Below, piece after piece: positions 52,928 through 61,632 of a stretch of DNA of 64,000 nucleotides (within the stretch, counting starts at the first letter, position 1; the number at the start of each line of letters is the position of its first letter). Location of the stretch: contig JBBQWR010000020.1 in assembly GCA_038210495.1 (NCBI GenBank), positions 24,389 through 88,388 of the forward strand, read 5' to 3'. A program made the translations under genes and the position numbers. Source of the DNA: JBBQWR01 sp038210495. GTDB lineage: Bacteria > Planctomycetota > Planctomycetia > Pirellulales > DATAWG01. Under the pieces are notes generated by a model that saw only the letters and a program-made list of their open reading frames with translations, was not told the DNA's origin and made no database searches.

Positions 52928-53842
52928 ATGACCAACATTCTCGTCGTTGACGATTCCGACGTGGATCGCCGGCTGATCACGGGCCTGCTGCGATCGACGC
53001 CCAGTCTCCATGTTTCCATCGCGGAAAATGGCAAAGAGGCTCTGACCCGTTTGAACGGGTCGAGCTTCGACCTAGTGCTCACCGACATGCAGATGCCGGA
53101 AATGGATGGGCTGGAGTTGGTCCGCGCGATCAGCGTGTATCATCCTGACGTGCCGGTCGTGCTCATGACGGCTCACGGCAGCGATCAATTGGCGATGGAG
53201 GCCTTGGCCGAAGGAGCCGCCAGCTATGTTCCAAAATCCGAACTGGCCGACAAGCTCGACGAAACGATTTCCCAGGTGCTCGCTCTGACCGGCGCCAATC
53301 GGAATTACGAACGGTTGTCGGCCTGTCAAACGCGGGCGGAGTTTTCGTTCCTGCTGGAAAACGACGCGGCGCTGATCGATCCCTTGGTCGATTTGATGCA
53401 GCAGATCGCCTTTCGCATGGGCTTGTGCGACGCCAATGGGCGATTCCGGTTCGGCATGGCCATGCAACAGGCTCTGCTCAATGCCCTGTACCACGGCAAT
53501 CTCGAAGTTGGCCCGAGCGAAGTGCAGGACGCCCGTGAAAGTTTACTCTCCGGCAAAGGGCCGAGCCTGCTCGACCAGCGCCGGACGCAGGCTCCCTACC
53601 GCGATCGCAAAATTTTCGTCGATGTGCGGATGGGCAACGACGAAGCCAAGATCATCGTGCGCGACGAGGGCCCCGGTTTCGACGTCAAAAAGATCCTGAC
53701 GCCGACCAACGGCTCGGCCGACGAACTCCACGGCGCCCGCGGCCTGCGGCTGATGCATGCGTTCATGGACGAGGTCGCCTACAACCCAGCGGGCAATGAA
53801 GTGACGATGACCAAACGGCGAGCGCCGGTGGCCGCAACGTAG
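52928..53842 (+). CDS. Response regulator fused to a GHKL ATPase domain
   Basis: This 304-residue protein has a receiver domain (ILVVDDSDVDRRLITGLLR; phospho-acceptor in LVLTDMQMPEMDG; conserved Lys in YVPKSEL). A C-terminal HATPase of the RsbW type follows, with QQALLNALYHGNLEV (N box, about residue 180) and VRDEGPGFDVKKI (G1 box, about 240). I infer that phosphorylation controls a serine-kinase or anti-sigma-like activity. It lies 146 bases after the hybrid kinase, on the same strand, and may receive phosphate from its Hpt domain. Confidence 0.9.
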   Translation: MTNILVVDDSDVDRRLITGLLRSTPSLHVSIAENGKEALTRLNGSSFDLVLTDMQMPEMDGLELVRAISVYHPDVPVVLMTAHGSDQLAMEALAEGAASYVPKSELADKLDETISQVLALTGANRNYERLSACQTRAEFSFLLENDAALIDPLVDLMQQIAFRMGLCDANGRFRFGMAMQQALLNALYHGNLEVGPSEVQDARESLLSGKGPSLLDQRRTQAPYRDRKIFVDVRMGNDEAKIIVRDEGPGFDVKKILTPTNGSADELHGARGLRLMHAFMDEVAYNPAGNEVTMTKRRAPVAAT

Positions 53843-53923
53843 TTCTGCTTCGATTGACAACGAACGCCGGCCTCCTTACACTTGCAATCGCATTGCATTA
53901 AGACAGCTTGGCGGAGACACTCG

Positions 53924-54298
53924 ATGAGCCGTCGCTACGTCAATCTGACGCTGCTTTCCTGGTACGCCGTCCTGGCACTGCTCGGGCCGGGCATGCACGA
54001 GCTATTGGGGTGTCATCACCACAATGAAATCGTCGGTCCTGTCGAATGTGGTCAAGTGTCAGCCCAGGGGCTCGCCTCGCCGTCGGTCGCCGGCGCTAAT
54101 CAAGCCTGCGACGATGACGACGATTGCCCGTTGTGTAAGTTTCTATCGACCGTGCAATGCGCCGCGGCCAGAAATCGTTGCGTCCCGCGCGGTTTGATTC
54201 TCCTGGGTTTTGCGGGCTGCTTTTGCGAGGCGGCTCAGGTCGGGCCGTATTCTTTCGGCCGAATTCGCGCGCCGCCCCCCTGGGCACGGGTTGCTTAG
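53924..54298 (+). CDS. Small DUF2946-like cysteine/histidine-rich envelope protein
   Basis: This 124-residue protein begins with a signal or anchor helix (YVNLTLLSWYAVLALLG). It has MHELLGCHHHNE and, after an Asp run, CPLCKFLSTVQ. These match the His/Cys patterns of DUF2946-type proteins, which are thought to bind metals such as copper. A second hydrophobic stretch (GLILLGFAGCFC) lies near the end. The ATG at 53924 is used. No copper-transport gene is adjacent. Confidence 0.65.
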   Translation: MSRRYVNLTLLSWYAVLALLGPGMHELLGCHHHNEIVGPVECGQVSAQGLASPSVAGANQACDDDDDCPLCKFLSTVQCAAARNRCVPRGLILLGFAGCFCEAAQVGPYSFGRIRAPPPWARVA

Positions 54299-54460
54299 TC
54301 GCCTGCTCCGCGACTCCTCGTTTTGCGAACCGGCGGCACGTGCCGTTGGTTGCGGCGCCACGCTAGTCGTCCGATCTCAATCGATCGCGTCGCGCCTGGC
54401 GATTAAGCGCAAATCCAATAGCATTTTCCCATCCATTCCTATTTTCGCGAGGGCGGTCTT

Positions 54461-55420
54461 ATGCGCGATCGTCGTGCGTTTACTCTCGTTGAATTGCTTG
54501 TCGTCATCGCCATCGTCGGCGTTCTGATCGCGCTCCTGCTGCCCGCGGTGCAAGCCGCCCGCGAGAATGCTCGACGGATGCAATGCAGTAGCAGCCTACG
54601 GCAAATTGGCATTTCGATGCACAATCACGAATCGGCAATGCATGTGTTCCCGTCGGCCTATGCGTCGATCCCCGGCGGCGCGATGGGTCCTACAGATTCC
54701 AGCACGGGCGACGCGGGCCCCGGCTGGACCGGTCTGTTTCTCTTGCTGCCCTATATCGAAGAATCCAATACGCATAAGCAATTCGATCGCGGCCGTCCAA
54801 GCTGGGATCCCAGTAATGCGACGTTGGCCAAGAGTAATATTTCCATTTATCGGTGCCCGTCTGACTCCGATTCGTCGCCGACCTATTCGGTTCAAGACGG
54901 TAGTGGAAAAGTGTTGGCCGAATTTTCTCGATCCAACTATGTGCTGTGCGCGGGCACGCGGGATATTTGGTCCGATCCTCGGCCCGATCTTGGTTCAGTG
55001 GCCGACGGAGTTTTCTTTCGCAATAGCCGCATTCGAATCAGGGATATTTCGGACGGGTTGAGCCATACCATGTTCTGCGCCGAACAGACAGGTTCTCACA
55101 GCAATGCAACCTGGGTGGGGATCGTCCCTAGCGCGCAGACTTGTCCCACGCCCCGATTCTCGGCTGCCGGTTGCGACGTCGCGGCGCCGCAAATCAATTT
55201 TCACAGTGGACCGGGTCTCTATGAAAGCTCACCCACGATCAAGCCACCCAACGATCCGTTTCCGGGCTACGTCGACGAAACGCACTCCGATCATCCGGGC
55301 GGGTGCAATGTGCTCATGGGAGATAGCAGCGTGCACTGGGTGTCCGATCTCATCAATCAACTGGTGTGGGAAGCGATGGCCACGCGAGCCGGAGGGGAGG
55401 CCACTAGTGATAACCAGTAA
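54461..55420 (+). CDS. DUF1559 pseudopilin-like protein (copy 2)
   Basis: This 319-residue protein has a short leader MRDRRA and a prepilin helix (FTLVELLVVIAIVGVLIALLLPAVQAARENARR). The DUF1559 body ends with DHPGGCNVLMGDSSVHWVSDLINQLVWEAMATRAGG, the family C-terminal signature. Export and possible assembly are as for copy 1. The next gene overlaps its stop and codes for a lipoprotein, the same order as at 28575-30100. Confidence 0.92.
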   Translation: MRDRRAFTLVELLVVIAIVGVLIALLLPAVQAARENARRMQCSSSLRQIGISMHNHESAMHVFPSAYASIPGGAMGPTDSSTGDAGPGWTGLFLLLPYIEESNTHKQFDRGRPSWDPSNATLAKSNISIYRCPSDSDSSPTYSVQDGSGKVLAEFSRSNYVLCAGTRDIWSDPRPDLGSVADGVFFRNSRIRIRDISDGLSHTMFCAEQTGSHSNATWVGIVPSAQTCPTPRFSAAGCDVAAPQINFHSGPGLYESSPTIKPPNDPFPGYVDETHSDHPGGCNVLMGDSSVHWVSDLINQLVWEAMATRAGGEATSDNQ

Positions 55421-55715
55421 ACTGATCAAGTTCTCGCTGCTACCGCTCGTGTTGCTGGCGGGTTGCCGTCGAGCGCCGCAAATTCCGCCGGACAGCCGGC
55501 AGCTCATCGGTTCCCTGAGGACGGCCGTATCGGCGCGGCGCAAGGATTGGCTGGAAACGAACGCAAAAATCGTCGAGGACAAACACTTGCACGATCGACT
55601 GACCGATGAGCAGTATCAGGAATTCCAAACGATCATTGCGGATGGACGCGAGGGAAATTGGCGCGAGGCTGAAGCCGAAGTCGTGCGTCTAGCGAAGGAT
55701 CAAGTCTCGCGATAA
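55407..55715 (+). CDS. Small lipoprotein following DUF1559 copy 2
   Basis: This 102-residue protein has a lipobox (LVLLAGC) after VITSKLIKFSLLP. The mature part is helical and charged (RRKDWLETNAKIVEDKHLHD, then LTDEQYQEFQTIIADGREGN). The GTG at 55407 is preceded by GGAGGGGAGG and overlaps the DUF1559 stop by 14 bases. It is not similar to the lipoprotein after copy 1, so the position is conserved but the protein is not. Confidence 0.8.
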   Translation: MITSKLIKFSLLPLVLLAGCRRAPQIPPDSRQLIGSLRTAVSARRKDWLETNAKIVEDKHLHDRLTDEQYQEFQTIIADGREGNWREAEAEVVRLAKDQVSR

Positions 55716-55827
55716 CAGCAGACCCATCCAGATCACTGCCGATGCGTCGGATAGCAATTTAAGAGTCTCGAAATTAAGCTTAATTCCTGGGCTGTTGCCA
55801 TCCTCGTCGTCTGGATTTGCCGTTCGC

Positions 55828-56331
55828 ATGACCGCTCCTGCATCCGTCGCCGTTTACACCGGCTCGTTCGATCCGATTACGCTCGGGCATCTCAATGTCA
55901 TCCAGCGCGCCAGCCGACTGTTCGACAAGCTGATCGTGGGCATCGGCGTCAACAGCGAGAAGCAGCCACTGTTCACGCCGGACGAGCGTATCGCGATGGT
56001 CCGAGATACGACGGGCCACTGCGGCAACGTAGAGGTACTCGGCTTCAGCGGCTTGGCCGTCCACTTTCTCCGGCAGCGCGGCGCCCGAGTCATGCTTCGC
56101 GGCGTCCGTTCGCTATCGGATATCGAAAGCGAATTCACGATGACGCTCGCCAATCGCAAGCTCGACGCCGATATCGAAACCGTATTTCTCATGGCCGACG
56201 AGCAGTTCACGCACGTCTCCAGCTCGCTGCTCAAGCAGATCACGCCGCTCGCCAGCGACGAAGAGCTTTCGCGCTTCGTGCCGCGGAGCGTGATCAAAGA
56301 GTTAAGAAAGAAATTTCCGGAGGCGAAGTAG
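55828..56331 (+). CDS. coaD: Phosphopantetheine adenylyltransferase
   Basis: This 167-residue protein carries out the fourth step of coenzyme A synthesis, transferring AMP from ATP to 4'-phosphopantetheine. It has AVYTGSFDPITLGHLNVI with the nucleotide-binding TxGH, RGVRSLSDIESEFTMTLANRKL, and TVFLMADEQFTHVSSSLLKQI. The length is normal for CoaD. The ATG at 55828 gives the usual start. It is followed by non-coding repeats and then mcsB in the opposite direction. Confidence 0.95.
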   Translation: MTAPASVAVYTGSFDPITLGHLNVIQRASRLFDKLIVGIGVNSEKQPLFTPDERIAMVRDTTGHCGNVEVLGFSGLAVHFLRQRGARVMLRGVRSLSDIESEFTMTLANRKLDADIETVFLMADEQFTHVSSSLLKQITPLASDEELSRFVPRSVIKELRKKFPEAK

Positions 56332-56713
56332 CTCAAAGCTTGGGCGCGACGCATCGCACGAAATGTTCAAGCAGCCGCCGGGAATTGCTTAGCTGCGCGA
56401 TGTGAGTAGCCGGGGCGTGAAGCGAAGCTGTCCGCTAGGACAGCAAGCGGAACCCCCGGACTCAACAACGCGGACGAAAAGCCACGTTAGTGGCGTGACA
56501 ACGACGATCTCGACGTCAACGGAAGAATAACCCTGGGGCGGATTGTCACGCGGCTACGCGGCTCTTGGAGTCAGCGGGGTTTACCGTGGGTTCCGCGAGG
56601 CGCTTCACCCACGGCCACTTACAATGACGCCGCTACCGCGGCTAAGCAGTCGTAATTCGCCAACGCGCGTCAGACGAATTTACCGCAGAACCCCATGATT
56701 GCCCGCGCTCAGA
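56332..56713. repeat. Intergenic region with several dispersed hairpins
   Basis: Bases 56406-56459 hold a relative of the hairpin at 27293 (TAGCCGGGGCGTGAAGCGAAG, with CCCCCGG closing and an inner CTGTCCGCTAGGACAG). About 56586-56616 form another (CCGTGGGT against ACCCACGG). No gene is seen. The convergent coaD and mcsB genes end here. Confidence 0.7.
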
Positions 56714-57790
56714 CTAATTCTTCTCGGCGCCGCGACCGTCTTCTTTATTGAGATGGGTCCGAAGATAGCGGGCTCGTTCGATGTTGCGGTCGGCCGTGTC
56801 GAGCTCGATGCCTCGCAGTTTTTGCAGATGGGCCGGCTGCGTGCGAATGAACAACTCGTTGAGATCCGGAATGCCCAGATCAGAGATCAAACCCAGGTTG
56901 ACTCCCATGCGGACTCGCGACAACAGGTGCATCGTCTCTTCGGAACTGATCGTCTGGGCGGTGCGCAAAATTCCATACGCCCGGCTGACCTGATCGTGCA
57001 GCGTCTCGTGGCTTTCGCGAACCAGAAAATCCCGCGCGCGGCGCTCGTAGTCGATCAGCACGGGGACGACATCGCCGACCTGCTGCACGAGCTCCGATTC
57101 GGTTCGCCCGAGCGTGATTTGATTCGAGATCTGATAAAAATCCCCCATCGCCTGCGAGCCTTCGCCATACAAACCGCGAACGGCGAGGCTGATTTTTTGC
57201 AGGCTGCGAAACACTTTCTCGATCTGCTTCGTGATGACCAGCGCCGGAAGATGGAGCATAACGCTCACCCGAACTCCGGTGCCGACATTGGTCGGACAGG
57301 CCGTGAGATAGCCCAGGCGGGGGTGGAAGGCATAAGTCACGCGCTCTCCGAGCAGATCGTCGATCCGGTTGATTTGCTCCCAGGCGCCTTGTAGGTCCAG
57401 GCCGCTGTGCATGCACTGGATTCGCAGATGATCTTCCTCGTTGATCATCAGGCTGATCTGTTCGAGTCCGTCGATCGCCACGCCCCGGGCGCCGTGACTT
57501 TCGGCATGCTCGCGGCTGATCAATTGGCGTTCGACCAAGAACTGCCGGTCGATTCCGTCCAGATCGTTGACGTTGAAATATTCCAATTGTCCGGAGGCCT
57601 GAATCTGGAGGATGCGTTCGCGAAGCGTGCGTTCGATGTCGGCGCGGTCTTGCTCGCTAGCCCGGCTGATGAACGGAAACTCCGCCAGATTTCGGGCCAG
57701 CCGAATCCGGCTGCTCATAACGATGTCCGACTCCGGACCGCTAGCCCGCAACCACTCGCCAATCGTTTTTGACAGATCGCTTAGATTCAC
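56714..57790 (-). CDS. mcsB: Protein arginine kinase
   Basis: This 358-residue protein is of the phosphagen-kinase fold. It has SSRIRLARNL (about residue 28), INEEDHLRIQCMHSG (about 128), CPTNVGTGVRVSVMLHLPAL (about 165), and RGLYGEGSQA with ISNQITLG (about 205). McsB phosphorylates arginine residues and marks proteins for ClpCP in Firmicutes. Its adaptor McsA is encoded 58 bases upstream on the same strand. ClpC and CtsR genes are not in the window. The ATG at 57790 is a normal start. Confidence 0.93.
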   Translation of the reverse strand: MNLSDLSKTIGEWLRASGPESDIVMSSRIRLARNLAEFPFISRASEQDRADIERTLRERILQIQASGQLEYFNVNDLDGIDRQFLVERQLISREHAESHGARGVAIDGLEQISLMINEEDHLRIQCMHSGLDLQGAWEQINRIDDLLGERVTYAFHPRLGYLTACPTNVGTGVRVSVMLHLPALVITKQIEKVFRSLQKISLAVRGLYGEGSQAMGDFYQISNQITLGRTESELVQQVGDVVPVLIDYERRARDFLVRESHETLHDQVSRAYGILRTAQTISSEETMHLLSRVRMGVNLGLISDLGIPDLNELFIRTQPAHLQKLRGIELDTADRNIERARYLRTHLNKEDGRGAEKN

Positions 57791-57847
57791 TTGCGGCTCA
57801 CCTCACGGCCACAACAATTATCGACGGGCATGACAGCCGACGCAGCA

Positions 57848-58369
57848 TCAAATCGACTTCGGCTCCTCGCTGGCATCTTCGGTCCGGCGAATCTGATCGC
57901 GGAGCTTGCCGGCCTGCTCGTAATCTTCCTGCGTGATGGCTTCCTTCATTTCGCGTCGCAAACGGATCAAGTCCGTCTTCCGCTGCGTGCCGCCGGCATA
58001 GTGCTTCGGCCGCTTGCCGGTGTGCGCCGTTTCGCCATGGATATTGGCGATCAGGGGCTCCAATTCTTTCTCGAAGAACACATAGTCGTGCGGGCAGCCG
58101 AGGCGACCTTGATTGCGAAATTCGTAGAATGTAATTCCGCACACGGGGCAAGCCTTGCGGTCGAGCTTTTCGAGTTCCTCGGCCGTCTGGCCCACCGCAA
58201 GTTGATGGGCCAAGGCGCCGGCGAGCCCGGGTGAGGCAGTCGTCTCCGTTTCACTTTGCGTCAGATATTGGCGGGCGTGCTCCTCGCAGAGGTGCAATTC
58301 CTGATGCTTGCCCCCTTCCAACTCGGTGATGTGGAAGGTGGCTTGCTTCTCGCATTTTTGGCATTTCAT
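57848..58369 (-). CDS. mcsA: McsA-like zinc-finger protein with UvrB/C motif
   Basis: This 173-residue protein has two zinc-binding CxxC pairs (MKCQKCEK at residue 2 and later ACPVCGITF). A UvrB/C helix (REMKEAITQEDYEQAGKLRDQIR) lies at the C-terminus. This is the McsA order. McsA activates McsB and helps recruit substrate. The ATG at 58369 puts the first zinc pair at the N-terminus. It heads an operon with mcsB. Confidence 0.92.
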   Translation of the reverse strand: MKCQKCEKQATFHITELEGGKHQELHLCEEHARQYLTQSETETTASPGLAGALAHQLAVGQTAEELEKLDRKACPVCGITFYEFRNQGRLGCPHDYVFFEKELEPLIANIHGETAHTGKRPKHYAGGTQRKTDLIRLRREMKEAITQEDYEQAGKLRDQIRRTEDASEEPKSI

Positions 58370-58687
58370 GCTCGCGCCCCTCGTCCCGCTGGTGGACACA
58401 TCCGACGGCGAATTCCGGGGACGAGCGAGTAACGGCCATTAACGGGCCGCCGACACCGCCTGGAAAAAGAAGCCGACAAGAGATTCGGCCGACGCCGCGT
58501 GGTTCCTTCGCCGCTGACCTTGGATTCCAGTGGGATTCTAACAGTGGCCGCGCGCGTGTCAAGGATTGGCGGTCGGCGGGACTTATGCGTAAACTCAAGC
58601 GGCGACGACGGATGGGCGAAATCGGCTGCTTGCTCGCGTTATCGCGGCGCCAGCCGGCAATAGCGGGAAACTGGGGCCTGCCGGCAG
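58370..58687. other. Intergenic region, nothing recognised
   Basis: This stretch holds the promoter of the mcsA-mcsB operon and the 3' flank of the downstream lipoprotein gene. No repeat or open frame with support was seen. Confidence 0.4.
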
Positions 58688-59179
58688 TTATTTTTTAACC
58701 GCTTTACCTCCCGTTGGCTTCTTGATCTTGATGTTAAACGTGTCGGGCTTGGACGTATCGACCAGCAACGGAGTCTTGCCGGCTTCTTTGTACTCGGCGG
58801 GAATCGCGTCGAGCTCTTTCTCATTCTTGTCGAAAGCTTGAATGGTGACCTTATGCATGCCCGGCACCAAGCCGTCTCCCGGCTTATGGCTGGTGATCTC
58901 GGTGAACTTGCCGTCGCCGCTGGTGATCGTGACGTGGCCATTGGGCACGGCCGTCTTCAGGTCGACCGCCTTGGCATCTTGGGGAATGAACGTGAGGCGA
59001 ATTTCCGCCGCGGGAATCGGCGTGCCGTCGTCGTAAGAAACCGAGCCGCCCTGTTTCACATAGGCATAGGGATTGGGCTCGCCCCCGCAACCGGCCAACC
59101 CGCAGGTTAGCAGTGTCAACAAGCTGGCGGCGAACAGTCTCTTCGAACTCTGGACGAAACGATTTCTCGACGACGACAT
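58688..59179 (-). CDS. Small lipoprotein with carboxypeptidase-regulatory-like fold
   Basis: This 163-residue protein has a lipobox (CGLAGC) near residue 31. The mature part is of the transthyretin-like type (GGSVSYDDGTPIPAAEIRLTF, NGHVTITSGDGKFTEIT, PGMHKVTIQAFDKNE). Such lipoproteins often follow DUF1559 genes, but here it stands alone. The C-terminus is Lys-rich. The ATG at 59179 is used. Confidence 0.82.
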   Translation of the reverse strand: MSSSRNRFVQSSKRLFAASLLTLLTCGLAGCGGEPNPYAYVKQGGSVSYDDGTPIPAAEIRLTFIPQDAKAVDLKTAVPNGHVTITSGDGKFTEITSHKPGDGLVPGMHKVTIQAFDKNEKELDAIPAEYKEAGKTPLLVDTSKPDTFNIKIKKPTGGKAVKK

Positions 59180-59755
59180 GGAAAATTCCTCGGTGCGGTA
59201 AAACGACGATGAGACGTTGCGATGACGGGATGGTGCGAACTGGTCCCGATGAATGACCGCCCCCGATCGGATGCCCTCTAAATTACTGGGCGTTGATGCT
59301 TATAGCAAGCATCGAGCCGAAGCCGATGGGCGTGCATCCGCGCCTTCTCGTACGGGGTTTTGTCGTGTTGTTGGGTGAGTCGTCGAATTGAATTTACGGC
59401 TGGCTTACATGCCGCCCCGACAGGGGCAACAACAAATCAGCCCGGGGCAGAGCGAAGCGGCGCTAGCCGCGGAGCGCCGCCCCGGGAACACAAAACCACT
59501 ATGCGAGGTAGCCCTGCAAGGGCGAAACAATCCCGGATTCCCGACGCCAATGTGCAATGGCCCACGATCGTCATCGGTTTGAATTCCTATTCTGGCGAGA
59601 CCGACCGCGTTCCCCTTTGTCGCACCCTTTCAGGGCTCTCATTTTTTCCGGTTTCAGGAACCCAGGGCTGCGCTTCGCGGCTGCGCCGCTTCGCTCTACC
59701 CTGGGCTAGTTTGTTAAGCCCTTTCAGGGCAGATCCGGCAACAACAAATCAGCCC
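59180..59755. repeat. Intergenic region with repeat-bounded palindromic unit
   Basis: A 19-base direct repeat (59425-59443 and 59737-59755) flanks about 290 bases. Inside are palindromes such as CCGGGGCAGAGCGAAGCGGC and CAGGGCTGCGCTTCGCGGC, the latter closed by CTACCCTG. No transposase frame is present. The 245 bases before it should contain the lipoprotein promoter. Confidence 0.75.
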
Positions 59756-60646
59756 CTACCCATTCCAATCGCCGGTAAAAACCTCGACCGCCGGACCGGT
59801 CATATAAACGTGGTTGTCGCTCGCGCGCCATTCCAATCGCAAATCGCCGCCGGGCAAGTGGGCCAAAACATTTCGTCCCGTGCGGCCCGTCAAAACGCCC
59901 GCCACGCAGACCGCGCTCGCCCCCGTGCCGCAGGCTAGCGTAATCCCGCTGCCGCGCTCCCAGGTTCGCATCGTCAGCTCTTCGCTGGACTGCTTTTCCA
60001 CGAAATGCACGTTGACTCGTTTCGGGAATATCGCGGCCCGTTCGAGGATGGGTCCCACGGTCGTCAAGGGCACGGCCGCGACGCGCTCGCAATACAGCGT
60101 CACATGCGGGTTGCCCAACGACACGCCGGTCATCCGCGGATCCAAGCCGCAATCCTCCATCCACGCGGCAGGGCTCGACAGCCCGGATATCAATTTCCCC
60201 AGCGGCACATCGACGACCCGCTCGTCGGAGCGCATGTGCGGCATGTCCACCGGAATCCGCGAGGCTTCCAAGATCGGCTCGCCCATGTCGACACAGACCT
60301 GTTGGACCTGGCCAGCTCGAATTTCCAAATCGAGCGATAGCACCCCACGGCCCGTTTCGATTTTGAGCGACGGCTTGCGGGCGATCCCGCGATCGTGTAC
60401 GTACTTGGCCACGCAGCGAATGCCGTTGCCGCACATATCCGATTCGGAACCGTCGGCATTGAACATCCGCATCCGGGCGTCGGCCAGCGACGAACGGCAA
60501 ATCAGAATCAGCCCATCGCCCCCCACGCCGAAATGGCGGTCGGCAATTTTGCGGGCCAGGCTCGCTGGATCGGCTGGCTCGGGTTGGGCAAAGCAATCAA
60601 CGTAAACATAGTCGTTTCCGGCGCCCTGCATCTTAGTGAACTTCAT
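59756..60646 (-). CDS. dapF: Diaminopimelate epimerase
   Basis: This 296-residue protein interconverts LL- and meso-diaminopimelate for lysine and cell-wall synthesis. It has the N-terminal MKFTKMQGAGNDYVYVDCF, SDMCGNGIRCVAKY with the first catalytic Cys (about residue 75), GNPHVTLYC, and TLACGTGASAVC with the second Cys (about 227). Both active cysteines are present. I chose the ATG at 60646 because the family begins MKFTKM. It is divergent from mtnB. Confidence 0.96.
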   Translation of the reverse strand: MKFTKMQGAGNDYVYVDCFAQPEPADPASLARKIADRHFGVGGDGLILICRSSLADARMRMFNADGSESDMCGNGIRCVAKYVHDRGIARKPSLKIETGRGVLSLDLEIRAGQVQQVCVDMGEPILEASRIPVDMPHMRSDERVVDVPLGKLISGLSSPAAWMEDCGLDPRMTGVSLGNPHVTLYCERVAAVPLTTVGPILERAAIFPKRVNVHFVEKQSSEELTMRTWERGSGITLACGTGASAVCVAGVLTGRTGRNVLAHLPGGDLRLEWRASDNHVYMTGPAVEVFTGDWNG

Positions 60647-60853
60647 GACGATCGATTCCAAGAGGAGGGGGGGCGCGGCAATGCTTTCAATGCGGGGAAG
60701 TCGACGATTTTAAAAAAATTGCTCCGTCGGGGCAAACCCGATTCGAGACGGCAATCCGGGGCATCGCTCGACTGTTGTGATTGGCGTGAACCGCCGTGGG
60801 TGATAGATTATTGACTTACCCGATGCTCCTTTTGTCCCGTGGCGCTAATCCCG

Positions 60854-61534
60854 ATGTCCAAGCCATTTGCCGAACCGCGTTCGCACGATCCCTTGGCGCT
60901 CGCTTCGTCGATCGCCGAGACGGGCGCCTATTTTCATGGGCGCGGCTGGTCGGTTGGCACCAGCAGCAATTATAGCGTCGTGACCGAGCGCGATCCGCTG
61001 CGGCTGCTGATTACTACCAGCGGCAAGGACAAAGCTCGGCTGACCACGAGCGATTTTGTGGTCGTCGACGACACCGGCCGAATCGCCGATTCCAATGGCA
61101 ATACTTCTATCGAGCGACCTTCGGCCGAGACATTGCTGCATGTCGTGCTCGCGCGGCAGCCGGGAGTCGGGGCCGTGTTGCATACGCATTCGATCTGGGG
61201 AACGCTGCTGTCGGACTGGCATCGAGACGATGGCTTCGTCGCGCTCGACGGTTATGAGATGCTCAAGGGACTGCACGGCATCCGCACGCACGAGCATACG
61301 CTAGAAGTGCCGATCTTCGAGAACACGCAGGACATTCCCGCGCTGGCCAACGACGTCGAGCGGCGGCTGGCGGATTCGGACAACCCGCTGCGTTATGGAT
61401 TCTTGATCGCTCGGCACGGTCTTTATACTTGGGGGCGCGACTTAGACGAAGCCCGGCGGCATGTCGAAGTGTTCGAGTTCCTGTTCGAGGTCGTCGGCCG
61501 CACGGCCGAGCGCCCCAAGCTCGCGGCGAGTTAA
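60854..61534 (+). CDS. mtnB: Methylthioribulose-1-phosphate dehydratase
   Basis: This 226-residue protein is of the class II aldolase fold. It has GWSVGTSSNYS, TTSGKDKARL, RPSAETLLHVVLARQPGVGAVLHTHSIWGTLLS with the zinc His pair HTHS, and GLYTWGRDLDEARRHVEVFEFLFEVV. It dehydrates methylthioribulose-1-phosphate in methionine salvage. The ATG at 60854 is chosen over the GTG five codons earlier. mtnD follows after a 98-base spacer with a hairpin. Confidence 0.93.
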   Translation: MSKPFAEPRSHDPLALASSIAETGAYFHGRGWSVGTSSNYSVVTERDPLRLLITTSGKDKARLTTSDFVVVDDTGRIADSNGNTSIERPSAETLLHVVLARQPGVGAVLHTHSIWGTLLSDWHRDDGFVALDGYEMLKGLHGIRTHEHTLEVPIFENTQDIPALANDVERRLADSDNPLRYGFLIARHGLYTWGRDLDEARRHVEVFEFLFEVVGRTAERPKLAAS

Positions 61535-61562
61535 ATTGAATTGTGATCTCCACTCCAAAATT

Positions 61563-61600
61563 TCCCTCGCCCTCCGCGAGAGGGCCGGGGTGAGGGCAAG
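61563..61600. repeat. GC-rich hairpin between mtnB and mtnD
   Basis: CCTCGCCCTCCGCGAGAGGG with GGGTGAGGG can fold as a hairpin. It is of a type often dispersed in GC-rich genomes. It could pause transcription between the two genes. Confidence 0.5.
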
Positions 61601-61632
61601 AAACAGTCAACCACCGCAAGGAACGACTCCTC

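Noticed and set aside
59360..59938. 192-residue plus-strand frame over repeats
   Set aside because: It covers palindromic repeat DNA and the 3' end of dapF antisense; the composition is not protein-like.
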